This document shows positions 1 through 8,264 of a stretch of DNA of 51,520 nt, one piece after another. A model generated the notes under the pieces. The model was not told the DNA's origin and ran no database searches. It saw only the letters and a list, made by a program, of their open reading frames with translations. Source of the stretch: Candidatus Stercoripulliclostridium merdipullorum. Lineage in GTDB: Bacteria > Bacillota > Clostridia > Christensenellales > DTU072. Position 1 is the first letter of the stretch; every line of letters starts with the position of its first letter. The position numbers and the translations under genes are program-made. The stretch is taken from positions 1-51,520 of the forward strand of contig DVOH01000011.1 of NCBI GenBank assembly GCA_018713745.1, read 5' to 3'.

Positions 1-37
1 TGCGAACGCATCGCTCTACCAACTGAGCCATATCCCC
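1..37 (-). tRNA. tRNA-Ala(CGC), 5' part only, cut by window edge
   Basis: Read on the minus strand from 37 down to 1, this is the first half of a tRNA. It has a GGGGATA acceptor arm, a T at position 8, a GGCTC / GAGC D-stem, and the A-G...GG...A D-loop residues. The anticodon arm carries anticodon CGC (window bases 4-2) after a TT at tRNA positions 32-33. CGC reads the alanine codon GCG, and the G-rich acceptor start is typical of tRNA-Ala. The variable loop, T arm and 3' end lie outside the window, so the discriminator base and the G3-U70 pair cannot be checked. Confidence 0.85.
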
Positions 38-138
38 GAAGCATTGCAATTATAGCAAATTGCAGGGGACGATGTCAACTGTTCCGCTTCGGTTTTTCAT
101 GAGATCGGCAAAAACCGTCAGACATCCGCGCAAATAAG

Positions 139-167
139 TTGTCAATGTGTTTCCGTTGCGTTACAAT
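139..167 (+). promoter_or_regulatory. SigA-type promoter of the 186 hydrolase
   Basis: TTGTCA (139-144), a 17-bp spacer and TACAAT (162-167). The ribosome binding site GGAGGAAGG follows at 171-179, in front of the ATG at 186. Confidence 0.7.
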
Positions 168-185
168 AACGGAGGAAGGTAAGCA

Positions 186-866
186 ATGAACGTAACTGTC
201 AACGGAATTTCGTTATATTATCGGGTCGAAGGGAGCGGGGCGGTTCCGATGGTGCTTTTGCACGGAAACGGAGAGTCTGAGGAGATTTTTGCTTCCTTCC
301 GACATGCGCTTCAAGCGGCATTGCCGGGGTGCTTCCGCGTTTGGTCCTTCGATTCCAGGGGGCAAGGCCAAAGTCAAAAAGGCGTTCGACTGAGCTATCG
401 GCTGATGGCGGAGGATATCGACCGTGCCATGCGGATGCTCGGGATCGACAATCCCGTTGTACTCGGATTCAGCGACGGCGCGATCGTTGCGCTGATGATG
501 GGCGCGCGACTCGATACGCCCATGCGCAAAATCATTGCCTGCGGTCCCAATCTTTCTCCGCGCGGCCTTAAGTTTTCCGTTCGTGCCGCCGGCGCCATCG
601 GATGGATGCTGACTCGCAATCCTTTGCTTAAAATGATGATTCGGGAGCCCGACCTCAAGGAATCGGAACTCGATAAGATCGGTATCCCCGTCTTGGTGAC
701 GGGCGGAGCGCATGATATGATCCGCCGCAGAGAGCTTGTTGCCATTGCCGACGCATTGCCGCAGGGTACGCTGAAAATTCTTCCCGGCGAAGGGCATTCG
801 AGCTATATCACGGACGGCGAAAAACTGCTGGATGCGGTCAAAGAATTCCTTCTGAAAGACCGCTGA
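186..866 (+). CDS. alpha/beta hydrolase
   Basis: A 226-residue cytoplasmic alpha/beta-hydrolase-fold protein. The oxyanion strand-loop reads LLHGNGES (about residues 24-31). The nucleophile elbow is GFSDGA (about 94-99), with the usual G-x-S-x-G serine. The late acid and base residues are the aspartate in GGAHDMI and the histidine in GEGHSSY near the C-terminus. The cap region is short. No signal peptide is visible. The start is supported by a strong GGAGG motif 7 bases before the ATG and by its own promoter. The substrate (ester, peptide or lactone) cannot be read from the sequence. It appears to be a single-gene unit closed by the hairpin at 907-943. Confidence 0.85.
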   Translation: MNVTVNGISLYYRVEGSGAVPMVLLHGNGESEEIFASFRHALQAALPGCFRVWSFDSRGQGQSQKGVRLSYRLMAEDIDRAMRMLGIDNPVVLGFSDGAIVALMMGARLDTPMRKIIACGPNLSPRGLKFSVRAAGAIGWMLTRNPLLKMMIREPDLKESELDKIGIPVLVTGGAHDMIRRRELVAIADALPQGTLKILPGEGHSSYITDGEKLLDAVKEFLLKDR

Positions 867-906
867 AAAAGCCTTGCGCGGGAAGGAGTAAATACATCGT
901 AAATCG

Positions 907-943
907 ATCAAAAAAGTCGACGCGGCGCGTTGACTTTTTTGAT
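907..943. terminator. bidirectional rho-independent terminator
   Basis: Near-perfect inverted repeat with ATCAAAAAAGTC on the left, GACTTTTTTGAT on the right and a GC-rich top (GACGCG/CGCGTT). A T-run follows on the plus strand and an A-run precedes it, so it could act in both directions. The right arm also carries the -35 box of the next promoter. Confidence 0.75.
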
Positions 944-958
944 TGTCGGGAGTAGAAT
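930..958 (+). promoter_or_regulatory. probable promoter of the MATE gene at 1037
   Basis: TTGACT (930-935), 17-bp spacer, TAGAAT (953-958). The -35 box sits in the right arm of the preceding terminator. The predicted leader is about 70 nt. It contains a possible hairpin, AACCGA (967-972) with TCGGTT (999-1004), of unknown role. Confidence 0.5.
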
Positions 959-1036
959 ATCGCAGAAACCGAGAGGGAAAAATTAAGTAAATCAAATTTC
1001 GGTTCTCCTGCATATAACGAAGTAGAGGAACAAGCA

Positions 1037-2470
1037 ATGATCAAAGACCTGACAGTTGGCAAGCCGATGAAGCGGATCATCGCATTTACGATCCCGGTTG
1101 TGATCGGCAATATATTTCAGCAATTATACAGCATTATCGACACGTTGATCGTGGGACGCACGTTGGGGCTGGACGCTTTGGCGGCAGTCGGCGCGACGGG
1201 CGCGATTTCCTTTTTGATCATCGGGTTTATCCAAGGCATTACGGCGGGGTTTGCCGTCATTACGGCAAAATATTTCGGTGCCCACGACGAAGCGATGGTT
1301 CGCAAGTCCGTCGGCGCCTCGATGTTGCTTGCCGTAGCGGTTACGGTCGTGATGACGGCGGTTGCCGTTTTGACGGCGATGCCCTTGCTTAAACTGATGG
1401 CGACGCCCGACAATATTATGATCGGAGCGTATCAATATATCGTAGCGATTTTCTACGGAATTTTTGCCACGGTTTTTTACAATCTGTTCTCCAATATTCT
1501 GCGTGCCTTGGGCGACAGTCGCACGCCGCTGATCTTTTTGCTCGTGGCAACGTTGATCAATATCGTACTGGACTACGTATTTATCGTATACTGCAATATG
1601 GGCGTAGCGGGTGCCGGTTGGGCGACGGTCGTCGCGCAGGCTGTTTCGGCATTGCTGTGTTTGGTTTACAGTCTGAAAAAGTTTGAAATTCTGCGTTTGA
1701 AGAAATCCGACTTCGTCGTAACGCTCCGGTTTATGTGGGAGCATGTTCGGGTGGGGCTTCCGATGGCGTTTCAGTTTTCGATCACGGCAATCGGCATGAT
1801 GGTGGTGCAGAGTGTGCTGAACGGATACGGTTCGCTGACCGTTGCCGCCTATACCGCGGCAAGCAAGATCGACTCCCTGATCGGGCAGACCGTGCTGATG
1901 GCGCTCGGTGTAACCTCTGCAACGTTTGCCGCTCAAAATTACGGCGCCAAGCAATACGACCGCATCCGTCAAGGAATCCGCGATTGCATGAAGTTAGGCG
2001 TTATGTTGTCGGTGTTCGGACTTGCGTTTGTCATACTGGCGGGCAAACCGCTGATGCGCCTCTTTGTCGAAAACGTCGATCCCGCTTTGATGGCGGAGGT
2101 CGAAGAACTGGGTATGACCTATCTTATTCTCAATGCGGCATTCTATATCCTCTTGGCGGCGGTGTTTGTCTATCGCAATGCCTTGCAGGGGATGGAGCGG
2201 AGCGCGATTACGATGCTTGCAGGGGTTGCCGAACTTGCCATGCGTTCGGCGTCAACCATTCTGCTGGGCGCGATTTGGGGATATGCGGGGATCTGTGTCG
2301 CATCTCCGATGGCATGGCTTGGCGCCGATATTTTGCTGCTCGCCGTTTATCTTCCCTTGATCCGACGGCTGATGCATCCCAACCGTCGGCGTATGGCGCG
2401 TGTGGACGTTTCGGATTGGCAGTTCCGCGAACGGATGAGCGCGCTGTCTCATGCCTTCTTCCTCCATTAA
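1037..2470 (+). CDS. MATE family multidrug/organic cation exporter
   Basis: A 477-residue integral membrane protein of the MATE (NorM/DinF-like) family. The N-terminus has the family's typical opening: a short cytosolic stretch with GKPMKRI, then FTIPVVIGNIFQQLYSIIDT. The motif VGRTLGLDALAAVGATG is characteristic of MATE helices 1-2. About twelve hydrophobic segments follow in two halves, and the second half begins near residue 240 (LPMAFQFSITAIGMMVVQS). The family exports cationic drugs or metabolites by Na+ or H+ antiport. The substrate is not predictable. AGAGGAA precedes the ATG. It stands alone between two terminators, so it is probably transcribed by itself. Confidence 0.92.
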   Translation: MIKDLTVGKPMKRIIAFTIPVVIGNIFQQLYSIIDTLIVGRTLGLDALAAVGATGAISFLIIGFIQGITAGFAVITAKYFGAHDEAMVRKSVGASMLLAVAVTVVMTAVAVLTAMPLLKLMATPDNIMIGAYQYIVAIFYGIFATVFYNLFSNILRALGDSRTPLIFLLVATLINIVLDYVFIVYCNMGVAGAGWATVVAQAVSALLCLVYSLKKFEILRLKKSDFVVTLRFMWEHVRVGLPMAFQFSITAIGMMVVQSVLNGYGSLTVAAYTAASKIDSLIGQTVLMALGVTSATFAAQNYGAKQYDRIRQGIRDCMKLGVMLSVFGLAFVILAGKPLMRLFVENVDPALMAEVEELGMTYLILNAAFYILLAAVFVYRNALQGMERSAITMLAGVAELAMRSASTILLGAIWGYAGICVASPMAWLGADILLLAVYLPLIRRLMHPNRRRMARVDVSDWQFRERMSALSHAFFLH

Positions 2471-2502
2471 GCTTTCTCATCTCTCCTTTATTTTTGAAAG
2501 GG

Positions 2503-2528
2503 TCGCTCCGAGAGCGGCTTTTTCTTTT
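2503..2528 (+). terminator. rho-independent terminator
   Basis: Hairpin GTCGCTC (2503-2509), loop CGA, GAGCGGC (2513-2519), then TTTTCTTTT. It closes the MATE unit. Confidence 0.7.
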
Positions 2529-2570
2529 GCGGTTCGGATGCGGTTTTCGGGCGGGGATGGCGTCCGATCG

Positions 2571-2599
2571 TTTACTTTTTTCGGCAGGTGTGCTATAAT
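2571..2599 (+). promoter_or_regulatory. SigA-type promoter for the ygiQ-dtd unit
   Basis: TTTACT (2571-2576), 17-bp spacer, TATAAT (2594-2599), with an upstream TG giving an extended -10 (TGCTATAAT). Confidence 0.7.
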
Positions 2600-2640
2600 C
2601 GGATTGACCGATCGCCCGATTCGATCGGCAGAGGAGCCGT

Positions 2641-4464
2641 ATGTTTTTGCCAGTCAAGCGGTCGGAACTTGCCGACCCCGAGCATATTGATTTTGTATTG
2701 ATTTCCGCCGACGCTTACGTCGATCATCCCACGTTCGGGCATGCCTTGATCGCACGGCTTGTCGAGTCGCTTGGGTTTTCGGTCGGGATCATTCCGCAAC
2801 CTGTCTCGGACGACGATTATCGCGTGTTTCCCACGCCTCGTTACGGATTTTTGGTGTCGGGCGGCGTGGTTGACAGTATGGTCAACAATTATACCGCTTC
2901 CCTCAAAAAGCGCTCGGACGACGCCTACAGTCCCGGCAATCGCGCCGGAAGGCGACCCGACCGTGCCGTAACGGTGTATACGCGCAACCTCAAACGCCTT
3001 TTCCCGGGGGTGCCCGTCGTAATCGGAGGAATCGAGGCATCTCTCAGACGATTTGCGCATTACGATTATTGGTCGGACAGCGTGATGCCCTCGGTTTTGG
3101 TGGACAGCGGCGCCGATCTTCTGATCTACGGGATGGGAGAAAAACCGATTTTCGATATCGCATCACGCTTGAAACAGGGGATTCCGCTTGCCGAAATCAA
3201 AGACGTGCGCGGAACTTGCTATCTCGCGGACGAAAGTCGTTTGCCTGAACTTTTTGCCGAAGGGGCGTCGGCGTTGCCGTCGTGGGAGGAAGTCCGCAGC
3301 GACAAAAAGCAGTATGCCCGTGCTTTTCGCCGTCAAAGCCGATCGACCGATCCCGTCAGCGGCGAAATTTTAATTCAGAAGCAAGGCAAAAACCGCTATC
3401 TCGTTGCCAACCGCCCCCAATTTCCGTTGACAACGGCGGAAATGGATGCCGTTTACGATCTTCCGTTCGAGCGCGAAGCGCATCCGATGTATGAGGGGGG
3501 CATCAAAGCGTTGGAAGAGGTCAAGTTTTCGGTGACCAGTCATCGCGGGTGCTTCGGGAGCTGTTCCTTTTGCGCACTGAACTATCATCAAGGGCGCAGA
3601 ATTCAGAAGCGGAGTATCGAGAGTATTGTCAAAGAAGTCGAAGGATTTGTCCGTGATCCCGCATTCAAAGGAAACGTCCACGACGTGGGAGGCGCGACGG
3701 CAAACTTCCGCAATCCGTCTTGCGATCTGCAGGAGCGGCACGGGGTATGCAAAGACCGATACTGTATCGGCAGTAAACCTTGTCCCAATCTGAAAGTCGA
3801 TCATACCGAATACATTGACTTATTGCGGCGGGTAAGAGCCATCCCCGGCGTCAAGCGGGTATTTGTCCGAAGCGGGGTGCGGTTCGACTATGTGATGTAC
3901 GACAAGGACGAAACGTTTTTGAAAGAACTGATCGCGCACCATATCAGCGGACAGCTGAAAGTAGCGCCCGAGCATGCCTCGGACAAGGTGCTGAAGGTGA
4001 TGAACAAAGCGCCGTTTGCGGTATACGAAGCGTTTTACAAGCGGTATTTCGAACTGAACAAGGAGATGGGGAAGGAGCAGTATCTGGTGCCGTATATGAT
4101 CGCGTCGCATCCGGGGTGCGGGCTGAAAGAAGCGGCGGAACTGACGGAGTATCTCAAAAAAATCCGATATATGCCCGAACAAGTACAAGACTTTTATCCC
4201 ACGCCTTCTACACGTTCGACCTGCATTTATTATACCGGGATCGACCCGGACACGATGGAAGAAGAATATGTGCCGCGCACGCGGGAAGAGAAGCGGATGC
4301 AGCGTGCGCTGTTGCAATACCGCAAGCCCGAAAATGCCGAACTGTTGCGTAAGGCATACGGGATTCTTGCCGAGGAGGGCAACAAGCAAGGCGGGCATAA
4401 GAAGGGTGCGCAAGGAAAAAAATCTTACGGGCGAAAGAACAACGGAAAGGGGCAAAAACGATGA
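2641..4464 (+). CDS. YgiQ family radical SAM protein
   Basis: A 607-residue member of the YgiQ/UPF0313 radical SAM family. The 4Fe-4S site is visible as C-x3-C-x2-C in GCFGSCSFCALN, about residue 300. The N-terminal region (residues 5-200) resembles the family's cobalamin-binding-like domain, with VIGGIEASLRRFAHYDYWSD as the family signature. The C-terminus is a basic, lysine- and glycine-rich tail. The function of YgiQ proteins is not established; they are assumed to do SAM-dependent radical chemistry. GAGGAG lies just before the ATG. The stop codon overlaps the start of dtd by four bases (ATGA), so the two are translationally coupled. Confidence 0.93.
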   Translation: MFLPVKRSELADPEHIDFVLISADAYVDHPTFGHALIARLVESLGFSVGIIPQPVSDDDYRVFPTPRYGFLVSGGVVDSMVNNYTASLKKRSDDAYSPGNRAGRRPDRAVTVYTRNLKRLFPGVPVVIGGIEASLRRFAHYDYWSDSVMPSVLVDSGADLLIYGMGEKPIFDIASRLKQGIPLAEIKDVRGTCYLADESRLPELFAEGASALPSWEEVRSDKKQYARAFRRQSRSTDPVSGEILIQKQGKNRYLVANRPQFPLTTAEMDAVYDLPFEREAHPMYEGGIKALEEVKFSVTSHRGCFGSCSFCALNYHQGRRIQKRSIESIVKEVEGFVRDPAFKGNVHDVGGATANFRNPSCDLQERHGVCKDRYCIGSKPCPNLKVDHTEYIDLLRRVRAIPGVKRVFVRSGVRFDYVMYDKDETFLKELIAHHISGQLKVAPEHASDKVLKVMNKAPFAVYEAFYKRYFELNKEMGKEQYLVPYMIASHPGCGLKEAAELTEYLKKIRYMPEQVQDFYPTPSTRSTCIYYTGIDPDTMEEEYVPRTREEKRMQRALLQYRKPENAELLRKAYGILAEEGNKQGGHKKGAQGKKSYGRKNNGKGQKR

Positions 4465-4898
4465 AACTGGTGATACAAAGGGTATCGCAAGCCGAACTCG
4501 GCGTCAACGGAGAGCGAATCGCGGCAATCGGACGGGGCTTGGTGGTTTACGTCGGGATCGGACAGGGGGACGGAGAGGAAGCCGTCCGATATCTTGCGCG
4601 CAAGGTAGCCAATCTGAGAATCTTTGAAAACGACAAAGGCAAACTGGATTACTCGGTACTCGATAGGGGATACGAAATTTTGTCGGTATCGCAGTTTACG
4701 TTGTACGGAGACTGTCGACACGGCAACAGACCGGACTTTACGGGGGCGGAGGAACCGCTTCGCGCGCGGGCGTTATACGAGCAATTCAACGAGGAATTGC
4801 GCGGCTTCGGCGTAACGGTCGAGACGGGGCGGTTCGGCGCCGAAATGCAGATCCGACAAGTCAACGAGGGTCCCGTGACGATTCTTGCAGAACGTTAA
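4461..4898 (+). CDS. dtd: D-aminoacyl-tRNA deacylase
   Basis: A 145-residue Dtd, full length for the family. It removes D-amino acids (and glycine mischarged on tRNA-Ala) from tRNAs and so protects translation fidelity in the cytoplasm. The two signature motifs are intact: SQFTLYGD (about residues 77-84), which carries the catalytic-pocket residues, and NEGPVTI near the C-terminus, with the cross-subunit Gly-Pro. The start MKLVIQRVSQAEL matches the usual N-terminus. It overlaps the radical SAM gene by 4 nt. The promoter of the next small gene begins inside its last codons. Confidence 0.96.
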   Translation: MKLVIQRVSQAELGVNGERIAAIGRGLVVYVGIGQGDGEEAVRYLARKVANLRIFENDKGKLDYSVLDRGYEILSVSQFTLYGDCRHGNRPDFTGAEEPLRARALYEQFNEELRGFGVTVETGRFGAEMQIRQVNEGPVTILAER

Positions 4899-4913
4899 AA
4901 TCGAAGGTATAAT
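4885..4913 (+). promoter_or_regulatory. SigA-type promoter of the 4966 small gene
   Basis: TTGCAG (4885-4890) inside the end of dtd, 17-bp spacer, TATAAT (4908-4913). The leader of about 45 nt ends in a strong AAGGAGGAG. Confidence 0.65.
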
Positions 4914-4965
4914 TTGTTTCTCCCGGGTCAAACTAACAGTGTAGCCTAAAAAGGAGGAGCGACTG

Positions 4966-5109
4966 ATGAATCATACGATCAGAACGGGTGAAAAACCCGG
5001 GCGTGGCACTTACAGCTGCTTGAACTGCCAGACCAAAGTCAATCTGGACGCGCAAGACAAAATGCCTCCGTGCCCCAAGTGTAACAACAGCGAATTCAAA
5101 AAGGCGTAA
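4966..5109 (+). CDS. 47-residue zinc-ribbon protein
   Basis: A small ORF with a very strong ribosome binding site (AAGGAGGAG, 4950-4959) and its own promoter. It encodes 47 residues with two C-x2-C knuckles, CLNC at about 18-21 and CPKC at about 36-39. They are separated by 14 residues with the pattern KVNLDAQDKMPP. This is the layout of a single rubredoxin-like zinc ribbon, with an intervening DxLPPCPxC-type turn known from small clostridial zinc-ribbon proteins. It probably binds one Zn2+ and is cytosolic. Its role is unknown. Strong initiation signals and a strong terminator suggest high expression. Confidence 0.8.
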   Translation: MNHTIRTGEKPGRGTYSCLNCQTKVNLDAQDKMPPCPKCNNSEFKKA

Positions 5110-5128
5110 CCGATACAAGGTTACAAGG

Positions 5129-5166
5129 ACGCAAAGGACTGCCGCAAGGCAGTCCTTTGCGTTTAG
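5129..5166 (+). terminator. strong hairpin terminator
   Basis: Perfect 15-bp stem ACGCAAAGGACTGCC / GGCAGTCCTTTGCGT around a GCAA tetraloop (5144-5147). The T-run after it is short (GTTTAG). Confidence 0.7.
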
Positions 5167-5173
5167 AAAACGA

Positions 5174-5202
5174 TTGAAAGCGGCATGGTTTTGTGTTATA
5201 AT
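5174..5202 (+). promoter_or_regulatory. SigA-type promoter for the P1 peptidase unit
   Basis: TTGAAA (5174-5179), 17-bp spacer, TATAAT (5197-5202). The ribosome binding site GGAGGG follows before the ATG at 5243. Confidence 0.75.
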
Positions 5203-5242
5203 CTTAGCGTAATCGAAAATTGACCGACACGGAGGGAAAACT

Positions 5243-6127
5243 ATGCTCGAAGGATTTTTGATCGGCCATGCCGACGATCAGAAGGGCGGTACCGGGGTAA
5301 CGGTATTGCTTGCTAAGCAGGACGCCGTCGGCGGCGTCAGTGTGCGGGGGGCGTCTCCCGCCACGCGCGAAACCGATCTTCTGCGCTCCGAAAACACGGT
5401 AGAACGCATCAATGCCGTTGTGCTTTCGGGCGGAAGCGCATACGGACTGGAAGCTGCTTGCGGCGTTGCCGAGTTTCTCAAAGAAAAAGGTTTGGGGTAC
5501 GATACAGGGAAGTTAAGGGTACCGATTGTATGCGGAGCTTCGATCTACGATCTCGAGTACAAGTCTTTTTGCTATCCCGACAAAGAGATGGGGAAGGCTG
5601 CTTGTCTTGCCGCAGCTCCTCTCGAGGACGGGGGCGGCATGATGGGCGCGGGTGCAGGCGCAACGGTAGGCAAATTGCTGGGGATGAAGTGCGCTGCCAA
5701 AAGCGGAATCGGGATTGCGTCCATCCGGCGCGGTAAGCTGGAAGTTGCCGCGGTGGTCGTCGTCAACGCCTTCGGCAACGTTTACGAACCCGACAGCAAG
5801 CATTTTGTGCGCGGGTGCAAAATCGGATTTAAGGCCATCGATATCGAAGACGCACTTGCCGCCCTCGAGCGCGTGAGCATCAATTATACCAATACGACGA
5901 TCGGTTGTATTTTGACCAATGCAAAACTTTCCAAAGCCGACGCCAACCGTCTGGCAGACGCCACGCACGACGCTTATTCGCGTTGTATCCGTCCCGTCCA
6001 TACCCGTTATGACGGCGACGCGATTTTTGTCATGGCGGACGGCGACGTCGAGGCAAACGCCGTTGCCCTGCATACCCTTGCGGTCAAAGCAATGTCGCAG
6101 GCGATTCTCAATGCCGTATCGCTCTGA
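5243..6127 (+). CDS. P1 family (S58/DmpA-NylC type) peptidase
   Basis: A 294-residue P1-family hydrolase, related to DmpA aminopeptidase and NylC. These are made as one chain that cuts itself; the new N-terminal Thr or Ser is the nucleophile. The family hallmark LSGGSAYGLEAACGV lies at about residues 61-75. The likely self-cleavage point is N217/T218 in YTNTTIGC, followed by ILTNAKLSKADANRLA as in NylC-like members. No signal peptide is seen, so it is probably cytosolic and acts on small peptides or amides. It is followed 14 nt later by the metallophosphoesterase gene, so the two are likely co-transcribed. The substrate is not inferable. Confidence 0.9.
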   Translation: MLEGFLIGHADDQKGGTGVTVLLAKQDAVGGVSVRGASPATRETDLLRSENTVERINAVVLSGGSAYGLEAACGVAEFLKEKGLGYDTGKLRVPIVCGASIYDLEYKSFCYPDKEMGKAACLAAAPLEDGGGMMGAGAGATVGKLLGMKCAAKSGIGIASIRRGKLEVAAVVVVNAFGNVYEPDSKHFVRGCKIGFKAIDIEDALAALERVSINYTNTTIGCILTNAKLSKADANRLADATHDAYSRCIRPVHTRYDGDAIFVMADGDVEANAVALHTLAVKAMSQAILNAVSL

Positions 6128-6141
6128 GGAGGGCGGGGGTT

Positions 6142-7293
6142 GTGAAACGAGCGTTCAATTATATCGTAGTCATTATAGCGACGGGCGTTGTCCTCGGAGC
6201 AATGTTGGCAGCCGCGTTTTTTGTTCCGACCTATTCCCCCGAGTTGCCCGGAACGGAAACGCCAACCGACGGAACGAAATTGCGGTTTCGGGAGGGATCG
6301 TTCAAAATCGTGCAGTTCAGCGACTTTCACGAGTGGCTCGGCATCGAGCACGATTCCAACGGTCTTGCGATAGAAGAAAAAGACGATCTCAAACCGTTGC
6401 TCAAAAATTATATCGCGTCGGTGCTGGACGCGGAAAAACCCGATCTCGTCGTTTTGACGGGGGACAATACGTTTTCGTTGTCGTTCTTTTATGATTTGGG
6501 CAGAAAAATAACGCTGAAAACGTATGCGGCAATCGCCGCCGTGTTCGAGGAGCGTCGTCAGCCATGGACGCTGACATTCGGCAATCACGACTCCGAAGGC
6601 CTTTACAACAAAAGCGATTTGTTTGCCGTATTGACACAATATCGCTATTTTATCGGTGCCTTATCCGATACCGACGAGATTCTTGCCTATTCGGACGGAA
6701 TCGGAACCGACGACGAACGCATCGGCAATTATGCCATTCCCGTATATGACGGGGATCGGACGGCGTTTGCGGTATATTTGTTGGATTCGGGGTCGTACAA
6801 CAGCTCCCAAGCGGCAAAGGATAAGCCTTATCGTTACATTACGGAGGCGCAGACCGCATGGTTCCGCAGTGCAAGCGAACGCCTTGCGCAAAACGTACAA
6901 CCCGTTCCCGCATTGATGTTCACGCATATTCCGCTGTGGGAGCATATCGAAGCCGTCGAACAGGGGAACGAGTCGATCGGACATCCGTACGGGTTCAGTC
7001 CTTCCGACACCAGAAGTCCGATTTTTGAAGCGGTGGTCGAGACCGGCGGCGTAAAAGGGATTTTTGTCGGACACAATCATTCCAACAGCGTCGCAACGTT
7101 TTACCGCCGCCCCGGCGTCGAAATCATGATGGGCGTTACGCCTCAGGCGGCTGCCGCCTCTTATGACGACACGACTTCGATTCTGTATTCCCGCATTTTT
7201 ACGGTCACCGCGGATGGGAGCGTGACCACCCGCCTCCATACTTCGGAGAATGGCGGCGGGATTTATCTCGGTCAGTCCCTTACGATTGCGTAG
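6142..7293 (+). CDS. membrane-anchored calcineurin-like metallophosphoesterase
   Basis: A 383-residue protein starting at GTG 6142 behind GAGGAGGGCGGGGG. Residues 7-28 form a hydrophobic signal anchor, so the enzyme should face outwards. The dinuclear-metal phosphoesterase motifs are in order: SDFH (D61, H63), TGDN (D108), GNHD (147-150), the lone histidine in FTHIP (H262), and GHNH (310-313). Spacing and the extra insert between GNHD and FTHIP resemble the extracellular purple-acid-phosphatase-like / Dcr2-like group. It likely hydrolyses phosphate mono- or diesters outside the cell. Its last 14 nt overlap the convergent ferritin-like gene. Confidence 0.88.
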   Translation: MKRAFNYIVVIIATGVVLGAMLAAAFFVPTYSPELPGTETPTDGTKLRFREGSFKIVQFSDFHEWLGIEHDSNGLAIEEKDDLKPLLKNYIASVLDAEKPDLVVLTGDNTFSLSFFYDLGRKITLKTYAAIAAVFEERRQPWTLTFGNHDSEGLYNKSDLFAVLTQYRYFIGALSDTDEILAYSDGIGTDDERIGNYAIPVYDGDRTAFAVYLLDSGSYNSSQAAKDKPYRYITEAQTAWFRSASERLAQNVQPVPALMFTHIPLWEHIEAVEQGNESIGHPYGFSPSDTRSPIFEAVVETGGVKGIFVGHNHSNSVATFYRRPGVEIMMGVTPQAAAASYDDTTSILYSRIFTVTADGSVTTRLHTSENGGGIYLGQSLTIA

Positions 7294-7807
7294 GCGTAAC
7301 GTATTTCCGATACAACAGTTCGAAGATTTCGAGGTGGCGCTTTTCGTCTTCGATGATGCGTTCCAGCGCAATGCGGACGCCTTTGTCGGTGATCGATTCG
7401 TACTGCCGGGTATATTTGGCAATCGCGGCGCGTTCGCCGTCGGCGGCGTTGCGTAACAGCGCGTTTAAGCGTATGGGATACTTGTTGTAGGACGGCGACC
7501 ACCAGTATTTGGCATGGCGATAGACGCCGAGCAGCTTGGGATCTTCGCCGAGGTCGAGTGCCAGTTCGCCAAACACTTCGAGGTGCCGCATTTCTTCGAT
7601 CGAAATCACTTCAAAGATTTCGGCAATTTCCTGTTGATCGTGCGTGATCAGATGATTGTAAAAATACAATGCAACCGCGCTCATTTCCGAAACGATGCCA
7701 CCCATATTGTCCAGCATTTCGCGCGCGTATGTAAGATTGACGCCTTCTGTTTCAAATTCGGGGAAGGGCGTCTTGTCCAATTTTTGCAAAAGCGATGACG
7801 TTTCCAT
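7280..7807 (-). CDS. ferritin-like di-iron/di-manganese protein
   Basis: A 175-residue, mostly helical protein of the ferritin-like superfamily (rubrerythrin / Mn-catalase-like four-helix bundle). Candidate metal ligands occur as two repeats: E41 and E72-x2-H75 in the first helix pair, and E125 and E155-x2-H158 in the second. No rubredoxin Cys4 domain is attached. Such proteins usually store iron or scavenge peroxide. It is the last gene of a minus-strand run with a CDF exporter, which fits a metal or oxidative-stress role. GGAGGG precedes the ATG. It converges on the metallophosphoesterase with a 14-nt overlap. Confidence 0.75.
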   Translation of the reverse strand: METSSLLQKLDKTPFPEFETEGVNLTYAREMLDNMGGIVSEMSAVALYFYNHLITHDQQEIAEIFEVISIEEMRHLEVFGELALDLGEDPKLLGVYRHAKYWWSPSYNKYPIRLNALLRNAADGERAAIAKYTRQYESITDKGVRIALERIIEDEKRHLEIFELLYRKYVTPTQS

Positions 7808-7854
7808 AAAAAACCCTCCGCTTCAGTCTATGCCGAAAGAAGGGGGAAAGGTGT

Positions 7855-8262
7855 TCAGATCCGCGTAAGATCGCCGTTCAGAACGATGGGCGAAAACCCG
7901 TCCAGCTCATCTTTGAAAAAGCAGTTGTCGTAGGGATAATAAAAATAAATTGCTTTTCCGTGGCGGAAGGCGTCGTATACTTCGAGGAACGTCGCGCCGC
8001 CGATATAAAAATCGCGGTCGCCGTCTTTGGGAAAATTGAGGGTCAGAACGCCGTCGCACCCTGCGATCGTACGATCGGAGCGCCGAAACATTTCGGCTTT
8101 GAATGCGGCATGGCGCAAGGGATCCGTGCGCGTCGCGTCTTCGGCGCCGGGTCGGTCATAGCAGTTGGGAAACACGACTTCGTGTCCTTGTCGCTTCAGT
8201 GCATCGGCAATCGCGGCAAGCCGAGGATAAAAGCGTTTGGAACAGATCAGCAGAAGTTTCAT
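7855..8262 (-). CDS. nucleoside 2-deoxyribosyltransferase-like protein
   Basis: A 135-residue Rossmann-like protein. It begins with MKLLLICSKRFY and has a conserved-looking CDGVLTLNFP strand (about residue 69) and the loop IGGATFLEVYDAFRHGKAIYF (about 87-107). The G-x-T-x-x-E...A...GK pattern is typical of the nucleoside 2-deoxyribosyltransferase / TIR-like nucleotide-hydrolase superfamily. The glutamate would be the catalytic residue. An enzymatic role on nucleosides is inferred, not shown. It begins 2 nt after the CDF stop codon, without a clear Shine-Dalgarno sequence, so it is probably coupled to that gene. Confidence 0.55.
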   Translation of the reverse strand: MKLLLICSKRFYPRLAAIADALKRQGHEVVFPNCYDRPGAEDATRTDPLRHAAFKAEMFRRSDRTIAGCDGVLTLNFPKDGDRDFYIGGATFLEVYDAFRHGKAIYFYYPYDNCFFKDELDGFSPIVLNGDLTRI

Positions 8263-8264
8263 AA

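Noticed and set aside
1124-1972. 282-codon minus-strand ORF opposite the MATE gene
   Set aside because: Shadow; composition rich in Arg/His/Gln without hydrophobic core.
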